Below, piece after piece: positions 37,518 through 47,212 of a DNA stretch of 64,000 nucleotides. Each line of letters opens with the position of its first letter. Within the stretch, counting starts at the first letter, position 1. The translations under genes and the position numbers were made by a program. The stretch is from Defluviimonas salinarum (GTDB lineage: Bacteria; Pseudomonadota; Alphaproteobacteria; Rhodobacterales; Rhodobacteraceae), in contig NZ_JAPDOG010000002.1 in NCBI RefSeq assembly GCF_026013545.1, positions 186,001-250,000 of the forward strand, written 5' to 3'. Below the pieces are notes generated by a model that saw only the letters and a list, made by a program, of their open reading frames with translations, did not search any database and was not told the DNA's origin.

Positions 37518-39539
37518 CTAACGCTTGCCCCGGTGGGGCGGCTTGTGGCCGCCGTCGCGGTTCGGTCCCTTCTTGCCCGGCTTTCGCGGGCCTGCCTTGG
37601 CATGCCGCACAGGCGCCGACCGTTCGGATGCGTCGCGTTCCGCCGGAGGCGTCTTGGCCGTTTTGCCCTTCGCCTTGCTGGCGGGCTTGGCCCAGTCCTT
37701 GCCCCCTTGCGTCTTGTACATCTTGCCCTTCGCCGGTGCGGCCTTGCCTTCCCGCACCGGCTTGCCGTCGCTTTCGTTGGGCTTGCGTACCGTCGTCGAG
37801 GCGTGCTCCCGCTCCGCGCCGCCGACGGCGGTCGGCTCCTCCCTGCGCGGCGCGACATTCTTGCCCGGCCAGGGTTTGCTCTCGCCGAACTTGGGTTTGC
37901 GCTCCTTGCGTTCCTCGCGGAACGGGGCGCGCTCCCTTTTCGGAGCATGGCCCGCCGGGGGCTGATCGGGCGCCTCATCGAACTGCCGGACGGTGATTCC
38001 CCGTTCCAGTACCCGATCCGGGCCGAGGGCCGCCAAGAACACACCGACGCTGCGCTCGGCAATCTCGACCAATGTCTCCGACGCCTGCACCCTGATGGCG
38101 CCGATGGCCGACCGGTCGAGGTTGCCCGCCCGGCACAGGAGCGGCAGGATCCAGCGCGCCTCCGCCTGGTCGTCCCGGCCGACCGAAAGCGCGAACCAGC
38201 GGCGCGGGCCGAAATCGGCGTGGTCTCGCGGCGCGGATTTCGTGTCGGGCGGCAGCAGTTCTTCCGGCGCCGACTGGCGGGAATGGTAAAGCCGCAGGTA
38301 GGCCGCGGCGATCGCCTCGGCGCTGTGACGCGCGAGAAGCCGCGCGGCGAAGGCGGCCTGGGCCTCGGTCGCGGGCTGGTCCCATGCGGGATCGGCCAGA
38401 AGCCGTTCCTCATCGCGGCGGAAGATGTCCTCGGCGGAGGGGGCGACGCACCACTCCGCCTTGATCTTGGCCCATTGCAGGAGGCGCTCGGTCTTCTTCG
38501 CCGCCTTGGGCGGCACGATGAGCGCCGAGATGCCCTTGCGCCCGGCGCGGCCGGTCCGGCCGGAGCGGTGCAGCAGGCTCTCGGTATTGGTCGGCAGGTC
38601 GGCATGGATCACGAGGTTGAGGTTGGGCAGGTCGATGCCGCGCGCCGCGACGTCGGTGGCGACGCAGATCCGCGCCCGGCCGTCGCGCATCGCCTGAAGC
38701 GCATGGGTGCGCTCGCTCTGGCTCAGCTCGCCCGAAAGGCTCACGACGGCGAAGCCGCGATTGGCGAGCCGCGCGGTGAGGTGGCTCACGGCGGCCCGCG
38801 TGTTGGCGAAGACGATGGCGCTTTCGTCGTCGCGGAACCTCAGCAGGTTGAAGATCGCGTGCTCGCTGTCCGAGGCGGCGACCCGCACCGCCTGGTAGGT
38901 GATGTCGGCGTGCTGCTCGGCGCTGCCGATGGTGCTGATCCGGCGCGCGTCGCGCTGGTACTGGCCGGCGAGCTTCGCGATCCCCGGTGAAACGGTGGCC
39001 GAGAACAGCAGCGTGCGCCGGTCCTCCGGTGCCTGGCCGAGCATGAATTCGAGATCCTCGCGGAAGCCGAGGTCGAGCATCTCGTCGGCCTCGTCGAGCA
39101 CGACCGCGCGAAGCCCGCTCATGTCGAGAGAGCCGCGCTCGATGTGGTCGCGCAGCCGCCCCGGCGTGCCGACGACGATATGCGCCCCCCGGTCCAGCGC
39201 CCGCCGTTCCTCGCGCGCGTCCATCCCGCCGACGCAGGAGGTGACCCGCGCCCCGGTCTTCGCGTAGAGCCACCCGAGCTCGCGCATCACCTGGAAGGCA
39301 AGTTCGCGCGTCGGTGCGATGACAAGTGCCAGCGGAGCGGCCGCCGGGCCGAAATGCACGGCCTCGCCGAGGATCGTCGGGGCAATCGCAAGGCCGAAGC
39401 CCACGGTCTTGCCCGAACCCGTCTGCGCGGAGACCAGCAGATCCGATGTGGCAAGGTCGGGGTCGGCGACCGCCTGCTGCACCGGGGTGAGTGTGTCATA
39501 GCCTCGTTCGGCGAGCGCGTCGGAAAGGGGGGCAATCAT
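37518..39539 (-). CDS. DEAD-box RNA helicase with DbpA-like C-terminal domain
   Basis: A 673-residue helicase. It has the Q motif YDTLTPVQQAV, Walker A SAQTGSGKT, LDEADEML, SAT in FSATVSP, and motif VI HRSGRTGRAGRKG. A DbpA-type RNA-binding fold lies at about 470-545 (WFALSVGRDDQAEARWILP), followed by a Lys/Arg-rich disordered tail of about 120 residues. The likely role is ribosome assembly or RNA decay. The start MIAPLSDALAERG is chosen by homology; ATG 39590 lies in frame 17 codons upstream, and neither has a good ribosome-binding site. Confidence 0.9.
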   Translation of the reverse strand: MIAPLSDALAERGYDTLTPVQQAVADPDLATSDLLVSAQTGSGKTVGFGLAIAPTILGEAVHFGPAAAPLALVIAPTRELAFQVMRELGWLYAKTGARVTSCVGGMDAREERRALDRGAHIVVGTPGRLRDHIERGSLDMSGLRAVVLDEADEMLDLGFREDLEFMLGQAPEDRRTLLFSATVSPGIAKLAGQYQRDARRISTIGSAEQHADITYQAVRVAASDSEHAIFNLLRFRDDESAIVFANTRAAVSHLTARLANRGFAVVSLSGELSQSERTHALQAMRDGRARICVATDVAARGIDLPNLNLVIHADLPTNTESLLHRSGRTGRAGRKGISALIVPPKAAKKTERLLQWAKIKAEWCVAPSAEDIFRRDEERLLADPAWDQPATEAQAAFAARLLARHSAEAIAAAYLRLYHSRQSAPEELLPPDTKSAPRDHADFGPRRWFALSVGRDDQAEARWILPLLCRAGNLDRSAIGAIRVQASETLVEIAERSVGVFLAALGPDRVLERGITVRQFDEAPDQPPAGHAPKRERAPFREERKERKPKFGESKPWPGKNVAPRREEPTAVGGAEREHASTTVRKPNESDGKPVREGKAAPAKGKMYKTQGGKDWAKPASKAKGKTAKTPPAERDASERSAPVRHAKAGPRKPGKKGPNRDGGHKPPHRGKR

Positions 39540-39958
39540 GCAGGAAGGGTCCGTGGAGCTGTGGCGGATGCCGCCATTGGGCGCGGTCATGGCCGCGCGA
39601 GACCAGTCCCCCTAACAGCATTTGCGGCGGATGCCTATGGTTGTTGCGCCACGTCCCGCGATTTGACCGGCGATGGCGGTTAGGATCGCGGGTCGCCACG
39701 CCCGCGGGAATGGCCGGATCGGATCGGAGCGCGAATCGGTGAGCATTTGACTCACGAGCGCCTTTGGGACAGCCTACGTAATTGTCCGGTTAGTGATGTT
39801 CTGATGGCCCATTTATTAATTTGATTGCTGCATATGCGGGAGGGGGCGGGTTCTATTCGGAACGAACGTCGCTGGACGCGAAAACACGAACGATACGCGT
39901 GACCAAGTACCAATGTCGTGGCCGGCAACCGGCACGACGCGATTAACGGGTGTTCTGT
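39540..39958. other. Divergent intergenic region, helicase / type I secretion operon
   Basis: No supportable gene. The part from about 39740 to 39850 is much richer in A/T than the surroundings (for example TTTATTAATTTGATT at 39809-39823) and is the likely promoter area for the secretion operon. No operator was identified. Confidence 0.5.
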
Positions 39959-41683
39959 ATGGCCGGAAGGATTTCACATCGCGAACCCTCGCTGGCGCGG
40001 GCCGGCAGCCGGGGGCTCTTTCTTGCGACCCTCATCTTCAGCGTTTTCACCAACCTCCTGATGCTGACGGGTCCGCTCTTCATGCTTCAGATCTATGACC
40101 GGGTGCTGGGATCGCGATCGGAAGAGACGCTGGTCGCGCTGTCCATCCTCGTTGCCGGCCTCTTCGCCCTCTACGGGCTTCTGGAATTCGCGCGCGGCCG
40201 GGTGATGTCTCGCGTCGGGGCCCGCTTCCAGGCCTCGCTCGACGACCGCGTCTTCCGCGCGGTTCTCGAGGATGTAGCACTCCATCACCGTGGCAAGGGA
40301 GGGATCAGGGCGACGCAGGATCTCGATTCCATCCGGACCTTCTTCACCGCGCCGGTCCTGCTCGCGCTGTTCGATCTGCCGTGGACGCCTGTCTTCCTGA
40401 CGGCAATTTTCATCTTCCATCCCTATCTCGGCTGGCTCGCGGTCGCGGGCGGCACCTGTCTCATTCTGGCGACGCTTCTGAACCAGCTCATTACCGCGAA
40501 GAAGGTCGCCGAGGCCCAGAAGCAGTCCATCGTGGCGCTGAACTTCTCCAAGCAATCCGAAGGGGCGGGCGAGCTCATCTGGGCGCAGGGAATGGTCGGC
40601 AACATGGTCCGGCGGTGGACCAGCCTTCAGGATGCGGCGCTCGACGGGACGATCCGGGCGAATGACTGGACCGGCAGTTTCAGCGCCTTCACCAAGGCGT
40701 TCCGCCTGTTCCTGCAATCGGCGATCCTGGCGCTCGGCGCCTGGCTGGTGCTGCAGGGCGAACTGACGGCCGGCGCGATGATCGCGGGGTCGATCCTGCT
40801 CGGCCGGGCGCTGGCGCCGATCGAACTGGCGGTTTCGCAATGGCCGGTTGTGCAGCGGGCGCGCGCCGGATGGACCGCCCTCGGCGGATTTCTGTCCGCG
40901 GTTCCCGCGCGCGACGAACCGACCCAGCTTCCTGCGCCGGCCGCGCGGCTTGAGGTCCGGGGCATCAACGTCGCGGTCCGCGGGTCGGACCGGCCGGTCC
41001 TGCAGGGGGTCAGCCTCGACGTCGCGCCCGGCGAAGCGATCGGCGTCATCGGCAAGAGCGGGTCGGGGAAAACCTCGCTGGCGCGGGTGATCCTCGGCCT
41101 CGTGGCGCCGCAATCGGGGGTCGTCAGGCTCGACGGCGCGACGCTCGATCAGTACGGGCCCGAGCGGCTCGGCCAGTTCATCGGCTATCTGCCACAGGAA
41201 ATCCGGCTCTTCGACGGGACGGTGGCGGAGAACATCGCGCATATGGCGCCCGATCCGGACACCGACCGGGTGCTGGCCGCCGCCATGAAGGCCCGCGCAC
41301 ACGAGATCATTCTCGGGCTTCCCAACGGCTACGATACCCGGACCGGCGAATCCGATGCACAGCTTTCGGGCGGTCAGAAGCAGCGTGTCGCGCTTGCCCG
41401 CGCCCTTTACGCCGACCCGGTTCTCCTGGTTCTCGACGAGCCGAATTCAGCGCTCGACGCCGAAGGCTCCGAGGCGCTGAACGCCGTGATCGAGGCCATG
41501 AAAGCCGACCAGCGCGCGGTTGTCATCATGACGCACCGGCCGACGGCCATTTCGGCCTGCGACCGGCTCCTGATCCTCGATGGAGGCAGGGTGGCCGCCT
41601 ACGGCCCACGCGACGAGATCATCAAGTCGATGATCCGCAATGCGAGTGACGTGCAACGTGTGGTCACCCGGAGGGCGCCGTGA
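39959..41683 (+). CDS. Type I secretion ABC transporter, PrtD/PrsD family
   Basis: A 574-residue exporter: an N-terminal membrane domain with about six helices (first at about 20-45), then an ATPase domain. The ATPase has Walker A GKSGSGKTS near 365, the signature LSGGQKQRVALA, Walker B VLLVLDEPNSALD and the H-loop in MTHRPTA. It lacks an N-terminal C39-like domain, placing it in the PrtD/PrsD family that exports proteins with C-terminal signals. It overlaps the adaptor gene. No substrate gene adjoins it; the RTX protein at 58623 is the only candidate in the window. Confidence 0.92.
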   Translation: MAGRISHREPSLARAGSRGLFLATLIFSVFTNLLMLTGPLFMLQIYDRVLGSRSEETLVALSILVAGLFALYGLLEFARGRVMSRVGARFQASLDDRVFRAVLEDVALHHRGKGGIRATQDLDSIRTFFTAPVLLALFDLPWTPVFLTAIFIFHPYLGWLAVAGGTCLILATLLNQLITAKKVAEAQKQSIVALNFSKQSEGAGELIWAQGMVGNMVRRWTSLQDAALDGTIRANDWTGSFSAFTKAFRLFLQSAILALGAWLVLQGELTAGAMIAGSILLGRALAPIELAVSQWPVVQRARAGWTALGGFLSAVPARDEPTQLPAPAARLEVRGINVAVRGSDRPVLQGVSLDVAPGEAIGVIGKSGSGKTSLARVILGLVAPQSGVVRLDGATLDQYGPERLGQFIGYLPQEIRLFDGTVAENIAHMAPDPDTDRVLAAAMKARAHEIILGLPNGYDTRTGESDAQLSGGQKQRVALARALYADPVLLVLDEPNSALDAEGSEALNAVIEAMKADQRAVVIMTHRPTAISACDRLLILDGGRVAAYGPRDEIIKSMIRNASDVQRVVTRRAP

Positions 41684-42993
41684 TGACGCAAGATCCGAAC
41701 CGCGCCCGGTGGAGCGCGCGTCTGCCGCTCGTCATCGGATTCGCCGCATTGGCGATGCTGACCGGGGGGATCGGCGCCTGGAGTGTCGGGACGAGTATCG
41801 CGGGCGCGGTGGTCGCGCCCGGAGTCCTCGTGGTGCAGTCGAACCAGCAGGTGATCCAGCATCCCGATGGCGGCGTGGTCGGCAACATCCTCGCGCGCGA
41901 TGGAGACATGGTCCGGCAGGGCGACATAGTCGTTCGCTTCGATGGCACGTTCCTGCGCTCCGAACTGTCGACGGTCGAGCGCCAACTGCTGGAGATATTC
42001 GTGCGACGGGCGCGACTGGAAGCGGAACGCGACAACCTGGAAGCGCCGGTCTTCACCATCGACGACAGTTTCGCTGCACTCGATCCGGTTTGGGTCGAAG
42101 GCCAGATCAGGGGTCAGAAATCGCTCTTCCTGGCGCGCCGCGACTCGATCGCCAAGGAAACCGACGGGCTACGGGAGCAGGTACGGCAGATCGAGAACCA
42201 GATCGAAGGCGTCGCGGCGCAGCTTGTGGCGCTGAAGCGGCAGCTCGTCCTGATCGCGGAGGAACTGCGCAACCAGAGCGCGCTTTTCGACAAGGGGCTC
42301 GTTTCGGCGTCACGCGTGCTTGAACTGCGCCGTGAGGAAGCGCGGCTTCAGGGCGAGATCGGCCGCCTCACCTCGTCGACAGCCGAGGCGCGCGCGAGGA
42401 TTTCGGCCACCGAGATCGAGATCCTGAAGCTCTCCGACCGCCAGCGCGAAGACGCGATCACCCAGATACGCGATCTCCAATACGCCGAGATCGAGCTCCA
42501 GGAGCGGCGCCTGAGTCTGCAGGTACGTCTCACCCGTCTCGATGTCCGGGCGCCTGTCGACGGCGTGGTCTTCGACTCGCGGGTCTTCGCGCTCCAGTCC
42601 GTGATCCGCGCGGCCGAGCCGATGATGTACATCGTACAGGGCGACCAACCGCTGCAGGTGAAAGCGCGCATCAACCCGGTCCATATCGATCAGGTTCAAC
42701 CCGGCCAGGACGTGATCCTCCGCTTCACGACCTTCGACAGCCGCACGACCCCGGAAGTGCACGGAACCGTGAGCCGCGTTTCGGCCGACGCTGTGACCGA
42801 CGAGAAGACCGGCGCACAATACTACGAGGCGATCCTGACGCCCGATCCGAACGCGTTCGAGGACCGGCCCGACCTGACGCTTCTCCCCGGGATGCCGGTC
42901 GAGAGTTTCTTGCGGACTGGCGATCGAACGCCGCTATCCTACCTGACCCGCCCCATGGTCAATTACTTCAACCGGGCATTTCGCGAAAGCTGA
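41683..42993 (+). CDS. Type I secretion membrane-fusion protein, PrtE/HlyD family
   Basis: A 436-residue protein with one N-terminal membrane helix (about 15-35), a lipoyl-like half (VIQHPDGGVVGNILARDGD), a long alpha-helical hairpin (about 90-290) and the second lipoyl half (VRAPVDGVVFDSRVF). The HlyD-type C-terminal region includes TLLPGMPVESFLRTG. It bridges the PrtD-type ATPase to a TolC-like outer-membrane channel, which is not encoded nearby. GTG at 41680 and ATG at 41683 are adjacent possible starts. Confidence 0.92.
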   Translation: MTQDPNRARWSARLPLVIGFAALAMLTGGIGAWSVGTSIAGAVVAPGVLVVQSNQQVIQHPDGGVVGNILARDGDMVRQGDIVVRFDGTFLRSELSTVERQLLEIFVRRARLEAERDNLEAPVFTIDDSFAALDPVWVEGQIRGQKSLFLARRDSIAKETDGLREQVRQIENQIEGVAAQLVALKRQLVLIAEELRNQSALFDKGLVSASRVLELRREEARLQGEIGRLTSSTAEARARISATEIEILKLSDRQREDAITQIRDLQYAEIELQERRLSLQVRLTRLDVRAPVDGVVFDSRVFALQSVIRAAEPMMYIVQGDQPLQVKARINPVHIDQVQPGQDVILRFTTFDSRTTPEVHGTVSRVSADAVTDEKTGAQYYEAILTPDPNAFEDRPDLTLLPGMPVESFLRTGDRTPLSYLTRPMVNYFNRAFRES

Positions 42994-43613
42994 AGGCGGC
43001 GGGCACTAGCCCTGCGGGCACCCGACGCGACGGGAAGCCCGCAACGGATCTCGGGATCGCTCCACGTCCGGCGCGGCCTTGCTCGACGTCGCTCGGGGTG
43101 TGAGCCGACAACGAGACTTGTCGCCGCCCGGCCCCGGTCGACGCGGGTGATGGCGGACCAGTTCCGCTCGCATCCGCCCGCCGGTTTCCGCGACCGGTGA
43201 TGCCCCGGCAACTCGTGGGGGCCGACTTCGTGAAGCCATGAGCGCGCCGGAAAGGGCTGCGACGGCAGTCGCCCGATTCGCCCCCTTGCGGTGGGGCGGC
43301 CCGTGCAAGGGGTGGATATGTGGCACAATCGCCGCTATTTCAAAGGATTGCCCTCTTGGCGTGGACGGTGAGGAGGATGCCGGCCAGCCTCCGGTGCCCG
43401 GAACTATGAGTTTCTTGAACAAACCTTATGATTGACCGGCGAGGCCTGTCGGCTTGCCACTTTGGGATTAGGCATATCCTCTTGTGGTGAATCGAAAAGT
43501 AGTGTCAAATAAGTGTTATATTTGTCACATAATTTGTAGGGGTACCAAGTGCATATGTTGATGATGCCCGCTTTCCGACGAAACATTTTCGGCGATTTCG
43601 GGAGGGCTCCACA
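42994..43613. other. Intergenic region before the NarL-like regulator
   Basis: No convincing gene in 620 bases. Several GC-rich open frames exist on both strands (for example 43238-43435) but none has a recognisable product or good start. The last 150 bases become A/T-rich and contain an imperfect inverted repeat at 43503-43527, listed separately. Confidence 0.5.
43503..43527 (+). promoter_or_regulatory. Candidate operator upstream of the NarL-like regulator
   Basis: TGTCAAAT at 43503-43510 and ATTTGTCA at 43520-43527 form inverted arms matching at 7 of 8 positions, with a 9-base A/T-rich spacer. It lies about 90 bases before the regulator start, where a promoter or autoregulatory site would be expected. 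Confidence 0.35.
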
Positions 43614-44270
43614 ATGACTGCGGCCTTCTCAATTGCAATCATAGAAACCGATTGCATCATGCGCGAAGGGTTGATGCGCGTGCTCAGCCGGCGCCCTCTC
43701 AAGATGGTCGATGCGTGGTCCAGCGTGGAAGAAGCTTCGGCCGCCGCGCATCCGTCGGACGCACTCGACGTGATCCTCGTGAGCCTTGTCCGGCAGGGCA
43801 GGCTGGAGCCGGACGAAGCCGAGCTGCTGCGCCAGAGGTACCCGTCCGCGCACATCGCCCTGATGGTTGAACAGAATTGCGAGACCGTGGCCCCCATGGC
43901 GGCCGCGGCGCGCGTCGATGGGGTGCTCCTGAGCACGAGCACCCCGGCAAATCTCGTGAAATCCCTGGAGCTGATCGCGCTCGGCGAGCATTTCTTCCCG
44001 ATGCCGGTCGGCTGGGATGACGTCAGCGCGCAAGCGGCCGACGAGGCGGAGACCTCCGGCCCCGAACTTCTCGAAAAACTGTCGGTGCGCGAGAGGCAGG
44101 TGCTGGACGGGCTCGCCAGGGGCGCGCCCAACAAGGTGATCGCGCGCCATCTCGACATATCCGACGCCACCGTGAAGGTGCATGTGAAGTCGATCCTGAG
44201 AAAGACCGGCGCTACCAATCGAACTGAAGTTGCGCTCTGGGCGCGAGAGGTTGGCGTCGGCGAGCATTGA
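43614..44270 (+). CDS. NarL/LuxR-type regulator with degenerate receiver
   Basis: A 218-residue protein laid out like a NarL-family response regulator: a receiver-like domain (1-125) and a LuxR-type helix-turn-helix (about 152-210; LSVRERQVLDGLARG, KVIARHLDISDATVKVHV). The phosphorylation site is lost: the usual acidic pair is IETD (10-13), the phospho-Asp position in DVILVSL is Ser57, and the conserved Lys is replaced in VLLSTST. It probably acts without phosphorylation, perhaps by ligand or partner binding. GGGAGGG precedes the ATG. Position between the secretion genes and the polysaccharide operon suggests control of one or both. Confidence 0.85.
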   Translation: MTAAFSIAIIETDCIMREGLMRVLSRRPLKMVDAWSSVEEASAAAHPSDALDVILVSLVRQGRLEPDEAELLRQRYPSAHIALMVEQNCETVAPMAAAARVDGVLLSTSTPANLVKSLELIALGEHFFPMPVGWDDVSAQAADEAETSGPELLEKLSVRERQVLDGLARGAPNKVIARHLDISDATVKVHVKSILRKTGATNRTEVALWAREVGVGEH

Positions 44271-44294
44271 TGCCGCCGATGCTCTCCAACTGGT

Positions 44295-45812
44295 TCAGAT
44301 GGCCCGCCACACGGCGCGGGTCACGTCGGCCGCAGACTCCTCGATGGTGCGGTCGGTGTCGACGGTGATCACCGGCACCGGTCCGAAACCGGTCGACGTC
44401 TCCATCCGCCAGCGCCGCAGCACGGCGTCCGCATCGGGACCGCCCTCCTTCATCCGGGTCGCGTCGCGGCGAACCGCGGTCTCGCGCGAAGCCGTCAGGC
44501 GGATCACCAGATCGGGGCGTGGCAGACCCAGGTAGAGTGCGCGCTCCCGCCGCATCAGCCAACGCTTAAGGCCCGAGTCGCAGGCGGCGATCGCGGCATC
44601 GTTGAAGCAGCTGCTGTCGATGGCGCCGGGCGTCTCGGAAGGGTAGCGGTCGGTGACGATAATCGTCCCGCTCGCGGCGGCCTTCCAGCACTTCCGGATC
44701 AGCGCCCGCCGGTCGTAGGCGGCAAGCGTCATGCGCAACACATAGAGCAGCGAATAACGCCCCTCGCGACGGCGTTCGGGCTTTTGATACTCGCCGGAGC
44801 GCTCGCCCTTGAACAGCCGGCGGGCGAGCGGCAGAATAAGCCGCGGCGCGAAGCTCAGGAGCGTCGGAGGCGGTTTACCCACGTGGACGCGCCGCACGTC
44901 CAGCTCCCGCCCGAGACGGCGCGCGAGTTCGCCGCTCAGCGTTGACTTGCCCACCGCCTTCGGCCCGACCATTGAAACGATGAGCCCGCCGGTCCGGGGA
45001 ACCAGATCGCGACGGCGGCGGAAACGACCGATGGCCATCCGCCCGACCCGGCGCAGCCGCTCGACCTCGGCGGCGATCGTGCCGATCCGCCGGCGGTTCA
45101 GCAGGCCCGATGCCAGGCGTAGGCCGAGGCCGACGCGGCGCAGCCAGGCGCGGGGCTCGGCTATGGCGGCAAGCGCGGTTTCCAGTGCCGGAGGCTCGCT
45201 CGCCGGCATCCAGGCGCGCCACAGTTCGGCCGCGCCCTGCAAATCGGCTCGGTTCCGCAACCAGTCGAGCTCGCGCACCACTTCCTCATAGCCGCGCCGG
45301 ACCATCCAGATCTCCACCGGATGGAGGTGCTTGAGCAGGATGCGCAGCGTGAAGAGCGCGAGCTCTGCTTCGGGCGTTGGCAAAGGAACCGTGTCCGAAA
45401 CCGCTCCGACACCGAGCAGATCCCGCTCGATCGGCAGCCGGTAACACTTGACGAGGCTGTCGCCGGTCACGACACGGAAATAGGCATGCACATGCAACAG
45501 GCGGGAGGCGGAGGCGTCCAGCGCATAGGCGTGGAACACACCGGGATGGGTCAGGCCACCGCGCGACACGGCCGGCTTGAAGCCGCATTGCGCGAGGATG
45601 ACATCGAAGGCGTCGGCGTCCTCGCGGTGGACGAGAAGATCCAGATCATCTTCACCTCGCAGGCTCTCGGGCAGGCGGATGTTGCTCTTCCAGTGGCAGT
45701 ACCGAAGGCCCGCCGTATTCAGTTCCTCGATCAGGGCGTGAATGGGATCCGCACGGTTATCGGGCGCGATGTTCTCCCGAGACGACGGCGTGAAGCTCAG
45801 ATCCTGGTGCAT
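44295..45812 (-). CDS. Nucleotidyltransferase-like / thymidylate kinase-like fusion
   Basis: A 505-residue protein of two parts. The N-terminal half (about 20-200) has a nucleotidyltransferase-like signature HWKSN and GEDDLDLLV (40-61). The C-terminal half (about 275-505) has a P-loop VGPKAVGKST (282-291), a thymidylate-kinase-like DRYPSE near 385 and a basic lid region. It is the last gene of the leftward polysaccharide operon, 15 bases after the flippase. Proteins of this kind occur in surface-polysaccharide clusters; the reaction and substrate are unknown. Confidence 0.7.
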   Translation of the reverse strand: MHQDLSFTPSSRENIAPDNRADPIHALIEELNTAGLRYCHWKSNIRLPESLRGEDDLDLLVHREDADAFDVILAQCGFKPAVSRGGLTHPGVFHAYALDASASRLLHVHAYFRVVTGDSLVKCYRLPIERDLLGVGAVSDTVPLPTPEAELALFTLRILLKHLHPVEIWMVRRGYEEVVRELDWLRNRADLQGAAELWRAWMPASEPPALETALAAIAEPRAWLRRVGLGLRLASGLLNRRRIGTIAAEVERLRRVGRMAIGRFRRRRDLVPRTGGLIVSMVGPKAVGKSTLSGELARRLGRELDVRRVHVGKPPPTLLSFAPRLILPLARRLFKGERSGEYQKPERRREGRYSLLYVLRMTLAAYDRRALIRKCWKAAASGTIIVTDRYPSETPGAIDSSCFNDAAIAACDSGLKRWLMRRERALYLGLPRPDLVIRLTASRETAVRRDATRMKEGGPDADAVLRRWRMETSTGFGPVPVITVDTDRTIEESAADVTRAVWRAI

Positions 45813-45826
45813 GCGTCAGCTTTCCC

Positions 45827-47212
45827 TCAAATCTGCGACGGTGCGGCTCTTGCCACAAAAAGACCCGGCCGCAGGCCAAGCCGTGTGAAGGCGAACCACG
45901 CCATTGCTACGTTCCAGGCGACGACACCCGTCGAGATCGCAACGGCCGCGCCGAGAATGCCGAACGGCCCTGCGAGCAGGAAGCACAGCACGAGGCCGAT
46001 CAGCGCCCCGCCCGAGTGCATGGCGGCGCCGGCGGTCTCGCGGCCGGTCATGGTCATCAGGTGCTGCTGCGGGCCTGCCGCGGCGGCGACCAGCTGTCCG
46101 GCCACCAGGACTGCCGCGGCGGGCGCTCCCTCGGCGAAGCCGGGGCCGAAAAAGCCAAGGAGCATCGGCATCGCGATGAGCATCGGCACGGCAATGCAGG
46201 CCGCACCCGCAAGCGTGAGCCGCGCGGCGCGCCTGGTCAACGCCTGCAGGCCATCGTGGTCGCCCTGGGCATGTAGCGAAGCCACGGTCGGCGCGAAGGC
46301 GGCCGCCACCGCCATGCGGGGCAGGGCGATCAGGATGGACAGGCTGAACGCGACGGCGAAAATCCCGGCGCCGCGCGCATCGCCCAGAAGTCCGAGGACG
46401 ATGATGCCGGACCGGGCCATGACCACGTCCGCGCCCATGATGACGGTCAGCGGCAGCGCCGGGCGCATCCAGTCGCGCAACGCGGAGTGCGGGCTCACTC
46501 CATCCAGTTCCGCCGGGCGCTTGCGCCGGACTTGGACGATGGCGATCGCGAGGATCAGGCCGCCGCTTGCCGACATGGCCGCCATTGCCGTCGGTGCCGT
46601 GGCGGGTGCGAAACCAAAACCCACGAGGCCCGCCAGCAGGACAATGGCGAAGGAATCGCGGCCCAGCCGCAGTGGCGCGAGCGCGGCGACGACACTGCCG
46701 AAGGCCCGCACGATTGATGCACCGACAAGTTGAAGAGCGAACAGCGGCGTCGCGACCAGCGCAATCAGCAGGGTAACTCGCAGTTCTGGTTCCGCCCCCG
46801 TCGACAGTGTCAGCGCCATCCCGAGCAACGCGACCAGCACACTCGCGACGGCCACGATCAACGCCGTGAACCGGATCACACCCCGCATTGCGGCCCAGTT
46901 TCCCTCTGCGCGGTAGGCAGAGAGGAGCCGAAGGAGCGAGACATGGAAGCCAAGCGTGGAGAGCGTGGAGGCGACAAGCAACCAGGAAACGGCGTACATG
47001 TAGATGCCGAAGCTGTCGACGCCAACCAGGCGGGCCGTGGCAACCTGTGCCAGATAGCTGACCCCCGCACCACCGACGAGCACGGCGAATGCTCCGGCGC
47101 TGCTCGTGGAGAATCCTTTTGAGGCGAGGCCTCGGGCGCGTAACCGCTCGATGAAGGCCAACGACCACCGACGCTGCGCTGCGGGCGGTTCCCGGTCGAT
47201 GACGCGTGTCAC
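45827..47212 (-). CDS. Polysaccharide flippase (Wzx-like, MATE fold)
   Basis: A 461-residue membrane protein with about 12-14 helices, beginning with a soluble lead of about 35 residues. The pattern is that of oligosaccharide flippases (for example AVLVGGAGVSYLAQVATARLVG and GAGIFAVAFSLSI). It would move the lipid-linked repeat unit across the inner membrane. The start codon is GTG, overlapping the kinase gene by four bases (GTGA). Confidence 0.88.
   Translation of the reverse strand: MTRVIDREPPAAQRRWSLAFIERLRARGLASKGFSTSSAGAFAVLVGGAGVSYLAQVATARLVGVDSFGIYMYAVSWLLVASTLSTLGFHVSLLRLLSAYRAEGNWAAMRGVIRFTALIVAVASVLVALLGMALTLSTGAEPELRVTLLIALVATPLFALQLVGASIVRAFGSVVAALAPLRLGRDSFAIVLLAGLVGFGFAPATAPTAMAAMSASGGLILAIAIVQVRRKRPAELDGVSPHSALRDWMRPALPLTVIMGADVVMARSGIIVLGLLGDARGAGIFAVAFSLSILIALPRMAVAAAFAPTVASLHAQGDHDGLQALTRRAARLTLAGAACIAVPMLIAMPMLLGFFGPGFAEGAPAAAVLVAGQLVAAAAGPQQHLMTMTGRETAGAAMHSGGALIGLVLCFLLAGPFGILGAAVAISTGVVAWNVAMAWFAFTRLGLRPGLFVARAAPSQI

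Noticed and set aside
43238-43435. 65-codon ORF in the gap before the NarL-like regulator
   Set aside because: No ribosome-binding site of note, no recognisable domain and competing frames on both strands.
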